From positions 6,572,001-6,636,000 of the forward strand of contig JAUKUA010000001.1 in NCBI GenBank assembly GCA_030549175.1: 64,000 bases of DNA, written 5' to 3'. Shown piece after piece: positions 11,541 through 22,782 of this stretch (the first letter of the stretch is position 1; every line of letters begins with the position of its first letter). This DNA comes from Lasiosphaeris hirsuta (taxonomy: Eukaryota; Ascomycota; Sordariomycetes; Sordariales; Lasiosphaeriaceae). The notes beneath the pieces are model-generated. The model worked only from the letters and a program-made list of their open reading frames with translations, searched no databases and was not told where the DNA came from. The translations under genes and the position numbers were made by a program.

Positions 11541-13244
11541 ATGCCGCCGCGTCGCTCCCACAAGAAGTCGAGGGCCGGGTGCCGCCGCTGCAAGTCGCGC
11601 AAGATCAAGGTAAAATTTCCCTCCAGCTCCAGCTCTAACCAAAGTATCCGAGATGTCCGGACAGGTAGGACACCCAGCTGACAAACTCCATCGCAGTGCG
11701 ACGAGATCCACCCTCGATGCGGCAACTGCCTCAAGCACGGCGTCGACTGCGACTTTGAACACCCCGAGGTCCTCACCGAGCTCCAGACCGCTCCCTCTCC
11801 ATCAACGCCCGCCAGCTCCGCCGGCTTCCGGTCGCCCGTCGTTCGCGCATCCGTCCCAGCCTTCTCCTTTGCCTCGGCCGCGGGACCGTCCTTCGCAGCG
11901 CCGCAGCTGTGTCGCCCCCCGGCCACTCCTACCATGTCCTTGACGACGCCGGCAGGCCACCGACTGCTGGAGCTGCGCCTGATGCACCAGTACACCGCAA
12001 TGACGTGCAAGACGTTTACCTTCACCGCCCCCGTAACTGAAGATATATGGAAGATTACTGTGCCAAACCTCGCCTTCTCTGGATCGCAGCACTTGGCCGA
12101 CGCCATCCTCGCCGTTGCCGCGCTACACTTGCGTAGCTTGACGCCCAACGATAAGGACCTCGTCCGCGCATCGCATGCCTATATGGCGGCCTCACTTGCC
12201 GAATACAGTGCGACTCTCACTAGGGGTATCGATAACACCAACGCCGAAGCGCTCTTCCTGACAGCCGCCCTCATTGCCTTCCAGTCTACTGCAACCCGTG
12301 TTTTTATGAAAGACGAGTTAAGTCTTGGTAGGGGAGGCAATGTGGATGGAGAGGAGCGGGAGCGTAACCCCGCCGCAGGGTGCTACGCCATCCCCTTTTC
12401 CTGGTTTCACTCGTTCCAAGGTGTCAAAGCCATCACGGCAGCTTCGTGGCAGTACCTTCGCGCCAGCCCCGTCGTGACGCAGGTGATCAACTCCCAAGTG
12501 GTCCTACAGCTCGACTTCACAAGCGGACCCGAGACCTTCTTCGGTCATCTCCTTGATGGCCTCGAGGAGGAGCTAGCCGCCATGCGCCCCGCAAGTCACA
12601 ACAACAGCAATAACCCCGACAGCCAACCCCCGACCCCGTCCGTGAACGACGGCAACGGCAACCCCCCTCTCGCCCCAACCCCGGAAGCCTTCAACACCAC
12701 CCACAATCCCAACCAAGACCTCATCACCTCCACGCGCCAAGCCTACCAGCACGCCGTCGCCGTCCTCAACTGGGCGCACAAGATCCCGCACAAGGGCGCG
12801 CCTCTGGCCTTCCCAGCAACCGTCTCGCGCCGTTACATCGAACTTCTCGAGGAGCGCCAGCCACGCGCCCTCGCCATCCTCGCCTGCTTCTTTGCCCTGC
12901 TCAAATCAATGGACGGAGTCTGGTGGCTGCAGGGCATGGCGCGGCGCGAGGTCCTCGGCGTCGTGAGCCTGTTCAACTCGGACTTTTTCGGCCCCGACGC
13001 GTATGCGCGGTGGTGGCCGCACCTCGAATGGGCGATGCGGATTGCGCTGTACGAAGACGGGAGCGGCGGGGGGTCCGGCGGTGTTATCCCCGCCGAGGTC
13101 TGGGGTGCCGATTGGTTCGCCGAGGAGGAGGCGCTCGCGGCCGAGGGGGTTAGCCATGGAGGGACCGACAGTTATTTCCGGCACATCGAGATGTTGAGTC
13201 AGATGGTTAGTGCCGTCCAAAGCATACCGCCAGTTCCGGAGTAG
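11541..13244 (+). CDS. Zn(II)2Cys6 transcription factor, 538 aa
   Basis: Exons are 11541-11609 and 11697-13244. The 87-nt intron (GTAAAA...GCAG) interrupts the zinc cluster after CRRCKSRKIK, a very common position in this family. Joined, the N-terminus reads GCRRCKSRKIK then CDEIHPRCGNCLKHGVDC, the complete six-Cys binuclear cluster at residues 14-41. The rest resembles the sterol-uptake-control (Upc2-like) group of C6 regulators: helical segments such as LLELRLMHQYTAMTC and a mid-region with SFQGVKAI. Targets cannot be told from sequence. It is transcribed away from CYS3 and converges on RPF2. Confidence in the class is high and in the subgroup low. Confidence 0.92.
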
Positions 13245-13997
13245 TGTTTCTCTTGTTCTTGTTTTTAGTACTGTGTTTTCTCGGTGAGGGCATAGGATGG
13301 TATTATCTGGGCGTGTTTATTGTTAACGGATTGAGGCTAAACTCTGTTTTTTTTTTTTTTTTTTTTTTTTTTTTTGGTGGTTGAAGACCAATGGTCTTGC
13401 GGGGCTTCGCTAGAGCAGATGGTCGACGGGTGCCTCGACGATAAAGACGATTAGGACGAACATACACGATGGATAGCCGCGATGGGGCTGAGAGGCGTGA
13501 CAGGAGTTAGGTTTGCGAAGGGACCCATTCGATCGAGTGCCATAACCGAGGTCATTGTAGGTGCCAATTGGCGGAAAAGCCGATCTAATCAATCATGTAT
13601 ACGCTATAGCCACCATATGGAGCGATTGAGGGACTACTCAGGAGTCAAAACATGGTCAGGAACGCATGTTACGCACGTAACAGCCACAGATAGTTGTTTG
13701 CATTCAGCAATGGATGGAAGGCTGCTAGGTAAAGAGACATCGGGTATCAAATGGGGGCCTAGGGTAAAGGATCGCGGCATTTCTAGCAATTGTCCAATCA
13801 TACATACACGGCAACCAAAGGACGGGTTTTTTGAGCTCGAGAGGTATAAGGCATGTGGTTTTATGATCATACAATAAAAACAAGAGACGTTACGCCGATC
13901 TTTTCCCGTTCCTCGTGAAATGTAGCCCTCCCCCCCTCCCGAGACGCCTTAGATGTGTGATGGTTGCATAATGGTTGAGAAAGGAAAAACGAAGCAT
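13245..13997. other. Convergent 3' region with a 29-nt poly(T)
   Basis: Convergent space between the Zn2Cys6 gene and RPF2. An uninterrupted T29 run lies at 13347-13375. No gene seen. Confidence 0.6.
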
Positions 13998-15256
13998 TTA
14001 GAATTTTCTCTTCCGCTTGGGCGCCTCGTCGATATCCAGGCTTCCCATGGCCACATTATTATCCGCGTCGTCGTCGAGCAGGTGGGGGTCGCGGTCACGC
14101 TTGAGACCCTTCATCTTCCTCGTCTGCAGCTCGCTGAGGTCGAGCTTGCCAGTGTGGATACGGCCGATCTTGTCACCCATGAGGTCGGTCGAAATATTCT
14201 TCTTGGTACGCTCCTCGGACGTCTTGGCCTTGCGCATGGCCTCCTTGAGAATGGCCTCCTCGGGCTCCTGAATGCGGCCGAGGCGGAAGTCCATGCGGGG
14301 GCCGTGCTCCTCGAGCTCGACGCGCGGCAGGCGCTGGCCCGATCGCTTGGTGCGGATCAGGTAGACGCGCAGGTGCAGCACTGGCTTAGAGGCCGGGTCC
14401 GACGGGTCCGTGGTGCTGTCTGTCGTCGGCTCGTCGGCGCTGACAACGACGACGTACCGCAGGCCCTCGACGTCGATCTTGTCAACGTTCTCGCCGCGGA
14501 AGAAGTCGATGAGCATCGACTTGGCCATGGTGAAGGCGTTGGGGACGGGGCTCTCGCTGGGTTGGGGGTATTAGGTATGTTCAAAAGTGGGAGGAGCCTG
14601 GGGCATAGGGGAGGACATACAAGGCGGTGCCGGCAAAGACCATCAGGGGGCGGGTGGCTACGGGGATCTTTTGGGTCTTGAACTGGCTGATGCTGCGGTA
14701 GGTGGCAGCATCGAGGTTGAACTCGAGCATGTCAAGCATCTTGTAGTCGAAGGTGCGGGCGAATGTGATGGTATGTGGGCGCTTCTTGCTGCTGCTCGCG
14801 AAGAGGACGAGACTGCAGTCGTTCTTTTCCGAGAAGAAGGTGAGAGAGCTGGCGTCCTCGAAGGGGTGGACTGCGGCCAGGTGTTAGTCACTCTAGGTTG
14901 TTGTGGGAGGTGAGGGATCTGACGTACCAGGGTTCTTCTTGTGGAAGCGCTTGCCGTGGACTTGCCTCATGGCGTAGAGGTCTGCCAGCGCATCTTGGGT
15001 CTGTAGGGGGAGTCTTAGCAGAAGCTCTAGTATTATGGCTGGTCCAAGGTAATTGAGTGACGTACGATCTGGCTACATGTTGTCCCCCGGAGGAACAGGG
15101 CCTTCTTTGGGTTCTCGACGGCCTTCGGGGCCTTCTTCTCGAGGGCTCTCTTGGAGCGCGCCGTCTTGGGTTTTCTGCGGGGAGAAATGTCAGCGGCTGC
15201 GTGTGAGATACATGGTACATTGAACACCATGGGGATTCTTACACTTGGCGCAACAT
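13998..15256 (-). CDS. RPF2: Ribosome production factor 2 (Brix domain), 334 aa, five exons
   Basis: Rpf2 works in the nucleolus with Rrs1 to load the 5S RNP (5S rRNA, uL18, uL5) into 60S precursors. The exons, read 5' to 3' on the minus strand, are 15256-15243, 15174-15066, 15000-14928, 14870-14621 and 14556-13998. All introns are GT-AG, the joined length is 1005 nt, and the frame is unbroken. The product starts MLRQVKPKTARSKRALEKKA, as expected for the family, then ENPKKALFLRGTTCSQI. Exon 4 holds the Brix-domain core with SEKNDCSLVLFASSSKKRPH and FDYKMLDMLEF. Exon 5 has DFFRGENVDKIDVEGLRYVV and LPRVELEEHGP and a basic C-terminus. The length matches yeast Rpf2 (344 aa). The first coding exon is only 14 nt. 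Confidence 0.95.
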
Positions 15257-16273
15257 TTTTGCGAATTGATGCTGCAGACAAGGATTCGCAGATTGTGAGG
15301 CGGAACTTTGGCGGTTTACCGGTCTGCCGTTGCGATTCAAATCCTGGCGCAATGTCACTGTCGAAAAGAAAATCAAGATGGTGGCTTATCGATAAGAGAA
15401 GCTTGGACCATTCCAATATCTTCTTGGTGGGGATTTGAGAAGTGGGGCACTCGACCACTGTTTGGCAACCCCACCCCCTGAACCCCTTTTCACTAGTTCT
15501 TGGTTTATCAACACTCGATTGTCTTTGATGCATCTTTCCTTTTCGCTTCTGGCCAACATACTGAGACATATTTCCCACCCCAAACATGTTTCTTTTACCA
15601 CCTAACAAACTTCCTGGTGAGCAGCAAGATGCAAGTCAAGTTATACGGAAGGCTCATTGAACAAGGAACCACAATGTTGTGTTGGGTGAAATGATGGTTT
15701 GGTGCTAAGTTACCAACAGTACCTCTGTCTTCGGGAATGGTGCTGCATGCTGCCGTGAGCTAACGTCACAAAGATTTGGGCTTCATAGACTCTTTTTGAG
15801 TTCCGTAGCTGTTGGATTCACACTCTGATAAGTGAGACAAATGGTCAAACCAGGTCGAGTTGCTTGCCTCTGATTATGATATCTAATCCATCCTTGCGAG
15901 TTAATACAGTTAAAGACTCAGCTCCCACTGGCAAAAGAAACAAGATCGAGTTTCAGTGAAGGTTCCGAAGTCTTCCGGGGTCTTCCGGACAGACCGGCCG
16001 CTTACACGCCGGCACAAAGAAGCGGTCCTGGCAAGTCCCCAACACGGGCCCGCCCGCGGGTCTCACACAGGTCTCACGCGGGTCCAGTTCGCGGGTCCCC
16101 TTCCCGCTTTAAATCCTTCTTCCCCTCCTCCCACATCCTCACCACGAAAAACTCTTCCTCCTTCTACCTCGCAACCACATCTCCCACCTTCTTCACTTCT
16201 CTCGCCACATCTAGACCAGCAGACCCCCAGCGGCAACACCAACACCAAGGTCAATACCAACAGCGAGATCAAG
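15257..16273. other. Divergent promoter region RPF2 / MYND gene
   Basis: About 1 kb separates the two divergent start codons. It has a pyrimidine-rich leader just upstream of 16274 and a weak TTTAAAT box near 16108. No coding sequence recognised. Confidence 0.5.
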
Positions 16274-18102
16274 ATGGGTAAGAGAACCCACAAGAAGAAG
16301 GGCGGCGTTGCTGCCAGTAAGGACCAGACCGCGACTGAGGCCACGCCCGTCGAGGCCACACCAGTCGAGGCGTCTCCAAGTATGTACGAACCCATTCACG
16401 CTTTCGAAAGTGCCTAACACGGCCATCCAAGTCATCCAAGCCGAAGCTTCCAAGCCCAATGAGGCCCCTCTGGAGCCCAGTGAGGCCTCTTCGGGTAGGT
16501 ACACACCTTTCCGCGCTTTTGGGAAATGCCTAACAGGAAAACAGCCCAGGGCCAAGCCCCCAAGCCTGATGCAAACCCTGAGGGCATCATATCTTTCAGC
16601 TTCCACCGCAAACACCGTGGTAAGTCTTTCCAAGGCCGTTGAACGCCGCACACACACCTTTTACCAGTCCTACAAGGCCTTGAAGTGCCCTCAAAGGCCC
16701 CACCAAAGCCGGTAAAGACTTTGCTAACAACTTCTTAGAGGTTGGCAATGAGTTGAACACGACCTCAGACGAGCATAAGAAGGACTGCATCATGTGCTCG
16801 AAGCCTGGCACCATGGCTTGCAGCCGGTGCCAGCAGGCCAAGTACTGTTCTCGCGAATGCCAGATGAACGACTGGCAACTGCACAAGCAGTTTTGTAAGA
16901 CCTTCGCTGGCAACGATGGCACCCCCGCTCGCCCCTCGCCAGACCACCACCGGTTCCTCTTCTTCCCGGCGTACACCAACAAACCCCGGCTCATCTGGGC
17001 CAAGTCTAAGGCCCGTGGCTCTGGCGAGGCTGACATGGTCGTGCTGCAGCATGAAGACATCGCGGCCTTCATCGAGAAGACGGGCATCACCCCCTCGACC
17101 TCGACCTGCATCTTCCCCACCGATAACAGACCACGCAAGGTCTGCGGCTTCCAGCACAGGCTGGTCTTTATCATGCTTCGCGATGACGAGGAGCACCGCA
17201 TCACCGACGCCAACCATGTCAACCGGAGCATCAACGGCCTTGCCCAGCCCGGCCTGATCTCGCCGCTGATGGGTCCCGTGATCGCCTTCGCCTCCGACGA
17301 CCTCGAGTGCTCGTCTGACACAGCCTCGGCCTTCGTCGACATGGATCCGCGGTACATCCGCCACGTTGCCGACTTCTTCTACCTCTGGGACCAGAATGCC
17401 TGCGTCCCCTTCCCCAAGCGCGTCCGCTACCCGATCCTGCCCGCTATGAAGCTTAGCGACCTTAGCGAGCCCTTCAACGTCGCCATGGGCATCACCGAGA
17501 CCTTCCAGCCCGTCTGGGTCCCGGAGGCGGCGCCGTTTGGCGGTCCCCAGCAGAACTACCCCATGACGCTCGCCTTCATGGTCGGTCTGACCTGGTACAT
17601 CCGCCAGGCGAGCCCCCGCGCCGTCATGGAGTCCATGGCCGCCGAAAAGAGAGGCCACCTCCCGCGCCGCTGGAAGGGTCCTAAGCTGCTCTGGCTCGGC
17701 AACTGCGTGGCCCTAATCAGGAAGGAAGAAGGAGACTTCGACATGCGCTTCCTGCAGTCGAACCACCTCGTCGGCAGCGCCATCTTCGTGCACGGCAAGG
17801 GTGCGGCGCTGCACCATTTCCACGTCGACGCGCTGGATAGATATCTTGATGATGTCTATAAGAAGAGAATGGCCCCGACCAAGGAGGGCTTTGCCGAGTT
17901 TTGGACTCGGTACGTGGAGAAGTGTGTGGGCCTGGGCATCATGGAGGCCGGCAAGGAGCCCAAGTCGCCGTACGAGCTGGAGGAGGGCAGTGAAGACATC
18001 CTTGGCTGCAATACCGAATACGTGGCCAGCCTCATAAAAACCCACCCGAGACAGATCTGGGCGGGTATCGTGGGGGATATGAAGGGCGAAGACGAGAATT
18101 AA
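16274..18102 (+). CDS. MYND-type zinc-finger protein, about 532 aa, four exons
   Basis: Exons are 16274-16379, 16441-16494 (or from 16432), 16545-16619 and 16739-18102; all phases fit. The N-terminal 80 residues are a low-complexity Lys/Gly then Glu/Ala/Pro/Ser segment with repeats of the type EATPVEATPVEAS. The MYND finger follows at about residues 88-130: CIMCSKPGTMACSRCQQAKYC, then SRECQMNDWQLHKQFCKTF. The finger is complete, with a Cys/His pattern known to bind proline-rich partners. The remaining 400 residues have no domain I recognise and no SET motif, so a methyltransferase role is not supported. Introns 1 and 2 are similar to each other. The exon-2 acceptor is ambiguous between two AG sites 9 nt apart. 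Confidence 0.82.
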
Positions 18103-18343
18103 AAGTCATGTTTAACACCTTGTAAGCCCCATTTGACTCATTTCAAGGCCATTTTAAGATCCAAAGAGGCCTATTTATGGGTGGTCTGGGGGTCCGGGGG
18201 AGTTAACGGAGGAGTAGTTGATCTCTTCCGAGGTCTTTTTTGTCTGGCCTTTTAGGCCTAATTTGATGCATTTCCCTGCCTAGTAGCCGAACCAATATGC
18301 CTTTTCATGTGCCCAAAATGCATTTTCCAGGTAAATAAACCCC

Positions 18344-20032
18344 CTAGTGCCCCCCAACCTGCCCCTTCGGCAGTGGCGGGATCCACGACACGCCCAGACT
18401 GACCGCGATATGAATGATACCCATCACCCAGAACCCCTTGGCGTAGTTCGTCCCGTGGTCCATAAACCTGAAGATAATGGCGAAAATCACACCTCCAAGG
18501 TTGCCTCCGGCGCCCGTCAGCCCCGACAAGATCCCGTTCGCGAAAGGGTGGACGTGGGGTACAAGAGAGAAATTGGCGCCATTCCCAGCCTCGAGAAACA
18601 CAGCCATCACCGCCACCAAGCCAAACATGAGCCCCTCGCTCCGGGGATCCAACTGCCCGATAACCAGGAGCAACACCCCCGTCACCACGCCGCACAGCAC
18701 GATCCACCCCTTCTTCCACCAAAGACTGCCCCCGCTCATCTTATACACCAGGTCGCTGACGACACCGCCCATGGGCCGCGTGACAAAGTTGAGAAAGCCA
18801 AACATGGCCGCCCAGTTGGCCGCATTTGTCTGGCCTAGCCCGGGGAAGCGCGAGGCGTAGTACGACGCCAGGATGGCGTTGATGGCGAGCTCGCCGCCAA
18901 ACGAGTTCATGTACGTGAGCACGTGGAAGGCGGTCTGCGGGGAGACGGCGACGTGCAGGGCCTCGTGGAGGGTCGGGGCCACGACGACCTCGCTACGGGC
19001 GGTGAGGAGGATCTCGGCGGCGGCGGGGGGTCGTGTGGGGGGAGCTTAGGGGGGAGAGTGGCTTCATGGGTGCGCCCTTTTCTTCGTCGGATGCGATGGA
19101 AGTGGGTGCGAGGGGCGGCTTGTCGGTGATGGCACCGGGGAGGGTGACGACAGTTTCGAGGTCGTCGTCGGCGATGCCGTGCGAGACGAGGTTCTCGTGG
19201 ACGTGGAGGTGGCGCTCGGACCAGGGGCCCGTCGGCGTGTCGGGGCAGAGGAGGAGGAGGGCCAGGCCGGTGAAGACGACCATGATCAGCGGCACGATGA
19301 AGGTCAGGCGCCAGGCTTGGCCGGGGGAGTGACCCCGAGAGACGAAGGAGTCGTAAACCGCTGGCATAATGAAATAGGTGATGCCACCGCCAGCATTACC
19401 GAAGCCGCCTGTCAGAGCGTTGGCTGTGCCGACCACATTCTTGTCGAAGAATCCGGTCGACCACACTTGGCAGGGCACGAACGAGCCGCCGAGGATACCG
19501 ATAAAGAAGCGACTGACGTAGAGGCCTGAGGCGCTCTGGACAAGAGGGGCGAGACCGAGGGGAATAGAGCCGACAAGCAACAGACCACCGAAGACTTTGC
19601 GGGACCCGAATTGGTCGCATAAGGGGCCGGCTACGATACGGACAAGGAGACTTGTACTCGTTAGTTACTGTTGACTCTTTCTTGGGGGTCTATGATTAAG
19701 CACTCACGTGGCTAACAGTGATACGATATTGGAGTTGGCGACTTGGGCGGGTGAGAGATGCAAGTCGGCCTTGATTGTGTACGTCAACTAAAACGGAGGA
19801 AGTGTCAGCAGGGTAACAATTGGTACAACAGTTGGCAGTATACACTTGGGTTGCTGCTTACCAAAGGTGGGAATGTGTACCAGGCCCAAAAGGCGATCAT
19901 GAAACCAAACCAGGAGAAGAAGAAGACACGGCCGTAAACATTGATCGGGTTGAAGAAGGGGATGGCCCGGGCCTTTCGGTTTATCGGGTTGACCTCCGGA
20001 GCGGAGTACAAATCTGAGAACTTGAGTCCCAT
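18344..20032 (-). CDS. nrtA: Nitrate transporter (MFS, NrtA/NIT-10 type) with a reading-frame break
   Basis: High-affinity nitrate uptake at the plasma membrane. The exons on the minus strand are 20032-19862, 19787-19708 and 19650-18344. It starts [16 protein letters not shown] like fungal NrtA. Family marks are [12 protein letters not shown] in TM1, the conserved Arg in [12 protein letters not shown] (residue 88), nitrate signature 1 [12 protein letters not shown] (about 167-178), a second conserved Arg in NFVTRPMGG, and nitrate signature 2 [12 protein letters not shown]. The third exon is not open throughout. The upstream frame stops at 18993-18995, and the downstream frame is closed by a stop just before about 19045, so the frame must change in the central cytoplasmic loop between them. 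C6 runs there suggest a one-base indel; a weak 91-nt intron would also repair it. The total would be about 518 or 488 aa (NrtA is 507). Confidence 0.85.
18990..19050 (-). other. Frame break inside the nitrate transporter loop
   Basis: Two reading frames that together encode one transporter overlap only between a stop in the downstream frame (near 19050) and a stop in the upstream frame (18993-18995). Two C6 homopolymers (G6 on the plus strand, near 19024-19030 and 19035-19042) lie in that gap. Removing one base in either joins the frames. Alternatively GTGCCA (near 19135) to CCTAAG (near 19045) could be a 91-nt intron that also restores phase, but the donor is poor and no branch site is clear. 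Confidence 0.75.
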
Positions 20033-20322
20033 GGTGACTGATGAGCTGCTCTTTTCGCTCCCTGGTTGGTATGATGCCGCTGAAGCTGCCGAGACAACAT
20101 CCTTATTTTGATGGAAGCCTGTCATCTTTTATACCCACATTATCTCTAATTGCCCTAATACCGAGACATGATTCTCAGCGTCCCCATGGGGGCCGTGACG
20201 ACCATGGCTTCTCCCCGGCCATGTGCGGAAACGCACGACACAGATGCCACTCGGCTGGATTGGGCGAGAGGGAAACGGCCCAGGCCCAAGGTGCGGGTTG
20301 GAGGGAGGGAGGCGCCGATCCC

Positions 20323-20328
20323 TGATAA
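20323..20328 (+). promoter_or_regulatory. GATA (AreA/NIT2-type) site TGATAA
   Basis: Matches HGATAR, bound by the global nitrogen activator AreA/NIT2. It is about 290 bp upstream of the nrtA start. Further matches are at 20633-20638 (inverse) and 20693-20698. The motif is short, so the support is the grouping near a nitrate gene. Confidence 0.45.
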
Positions 20329-20692
20329 GGAGCCGCGGGTCAAGGGGGTGGGCGGGGTGCCACAGGACGCGGCCGGGACCAAGAGGCGTTGTCCCAGCAG
20401 GCTGGAATGGCAACTACACTACCACCAATTTCCAAGCATACGATGTGTCGGGTTTCTAAATTCGTCGTTCTCTTAGGAGTGCCGAATATAATTGCAAGTT
20501 GTAGGTAGCGAGTTGAAGAACCAAGATGCTGCTGCCGCCAAGGCCTGTATCGCCCTCATTCAACCCCTAGCTTTGAAGTCAGAACTCCGTATAGTGGTAA
20601 TCGACGAAAAGATGCCGCGGACTGTGGCAGGCTTATCTCGGACTCCTGTGCTGTCTGTGCCTTGCTCTAACCGCGTTGGTTTTGCGAACGAG

Positions 20693-20698
20693 AGATAA
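20693..20698 (+). promoter_or_regulatory. GATA (AreA/NIT2-type) site AGATAA
   Basis: Second forward HGATAR match upstream of nrtA, 84 bp from the NIT4-like palindrome. An inverse copy (TTATCT) is at 20633-20638. Confidence 0.4.
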
Positions 20699-20781
20699 GG
20701 AAATGCAACGCCAGTGGATGGTCGCGTTCCCAACACGGGACTCATGGCAGCTCAGGGCAGCTCAGGGCACATCAGGCCGTC

Positions 20782-20789
20782 TCCGCGGA
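20782..20789. promoter_or_regulatory. NIT4/NirA-type site TCCGCGGA
   Basis: An exact match to the 8-bp palindrome reported for Neurospora NIT4; the surrounding CTCCGCGG also fits the Aspergillus NirA consensus. It lies 750 bp upstream of the nitrate transporter start, next to GATA sites, as expected for nitrate-induced, ammonium-repressed promoters. Function is inferred. Confidence 0.55.
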
Positions 20790-22782
20790 AAGCAAATATG
20801 CAATATCGACATGTCCATGTTTCGAATGCAATGTTCGATGCCGCGATCAAATGTGGGTCATCAGCTTTGAGGAGGCGCGCTGGGGAGCCCAGTTCTCAGT
20901 CAGCCCCCACGCCCCCAACTTTGGGAAGGTCCAGGCCCTGAGCCGCACCTGACTGTACTTCGCCAATCTGTGATTAATTTTCCGACCGGAAATGCCAAAC
21001 CCAAGTCTTCACTCGTTCTGAATCGCCTCCCCACCCCCCATTCAATCGCTGCTCCCGTCGTGATGCAGTTGCTGAAACCAGCCGAGCACAGACCTTATGC
21101 TCCAAGATCTCGACCATGGCGTCGGCCAAGCATTGGGGGCCGATTGCCGAAGACCCAAGCTCGGGACGACGGGACGCTGAGGGCTGAGTCCAGACCACGG
21201 TGAGTCCCGAGAACAAGGGTTAGGGTTGATCAGAGGCTGACCAGACCCCGGCTGTGAGTTGACACCATCAATACACTCGTCTCCCTTAGTCAGAAACCAC
21301 AATATCCGATTCTCATAAAGACTCTTGAGCTCACTGATACGGCTCTGTGGCGATGGTTTGGAAGTTCCGGTATTTGGGTCACGGCGGCAGAGACCGGCGG
21401 AAGAACTTCAAGTTGAGGATGGCTCATTCTGCGACTCCCGCCCGATTAGCACGGAGCTGATACCCAACAAAGTGCGACATGAAGTTTGCATCACTTGATC
21501 ATGACCTGGCAGCGACTTCGGCCTTTCAAAACGGAACACCCGCTCTCAGTTTTGAATTTCGGGACGGAGCCCATGTCTTGAATAGTTCAGACAACTTGGC
21601 GAGCTTCCATCTTCCGCCATTAAGCGGTGAGAGAAGAAAGCCTCTTTCTTTGAAGACAAACATTTGACTGATACCAAGAAAAAGTCAAAGTGTAACTGGC
21701 AGCCGGGATCTTGTTGGCGAGTCATCCCACCGCCCCCCTCGGTTGTCGGCGGCTGTCGGTTCTCAACCCGAGCTGGTGGGCCCTAGGCTGAAATAAATAG
21801 GATGCAGTGGAATATTTGCTCAAAACCGGCTTGAAAAGCTTTGAGAATTGGCTCCCTAATGGCTTTCAGCGAGAAATTCGGACTTTTCTTGTTTTGCAAC
21901 GGACAACGGAGTCCTCAAATCTCCCCTTCCTCGACCGAACGACCGGGCGGACCGACTGCCGGGAGGTGGATTCCATTAGACCCACTTTTACCGCTGCCGG
22001 TGGCCGGCCCCTATCTTGGAGCTGGTGAACATTACCCGATGATGAGGTCACAGCGGTTATCTGTGTCACGAACAGGTACCGGGACGGATCCAGCCAACAG
22101 GATGCCTCAATTGCTATCTCGTCCTGGGTCCTGTCGCATCGTGACCTTGGCGGCGACATGTTGTCATCGCTCCCCGATCCGCTTGTCGGCGGCTGGTGAG
22201 ACTAGCCTTTGCTATGTTTGACAACTTGTTTGACACTTGGCCAATTATCGGGTGCCAGTTCGGAAGAGCAATTGGCAAATAGTTGGCTAAGAACGGTGCA
22301 ACCTAAAGGTTCCCCTTGCGACAGCAGCAACTTTGAGCACTCTTCTGCGAGGGCTCCGCTCTCGCTTGGCTTTCAAGGCGTCGCCCCGAGCCCAGCGCCG
22401 CTGTCCACCGGAGTCGGGTATCGGCGTGGATCCCATCGATCATGGTTGTCCTCCTCTCGGCTACGCCACCCAGTTCTTGGGTAGTTCCTGGACACTGGAC
22501 GCTGCGAAGCAGGAAAATTTTTCAAGGGATAGTGACCAGTTCAAATCTCGATCCGTGTAGTGTCCATCATCCCCAACCCATAAATGCTACAAATATCCCT
22601 CCCAATTGATCCCTTTCTGCTCCCATGTTCCTTTTCTGAGTATCGTACCCTTTCCCACGTCTCCAATCCTCCTTGCCTACATCCACACTGGCGTCGACTA
22701 GGCCCGGGTCAATCCATTAGTTTATAACTCTGCAACCCCCACACCCCATACTTTGCCATTGCGTCAATTGCCCTTGGCCAAA

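Larger units (their letters stand above)
20033..22782. other. Divergent region nrtA / DUF1275 gene
   Basis: 2.75 kb with no recognisable coding sequence. The nrtA side holds one NIT4-type palindrome and three GATA-type sites, annotated separately. The right side next to 22783 is pyrimidine-rich leader. Confidence 0.55.

Noticed and set aside
13953..14681. 242-codon plus-strand frame opposite RPF2
   Set aside because: Shadow of the Rpf2 coding exons; the Leu/Val-rich text is the antisense of Asp/Glu/Lys codons.
15340..15356. B-box-like GATTCAAATCC in the RPF2 promoter
   Set aside because: No A-box or cloverleaf upstream of it.
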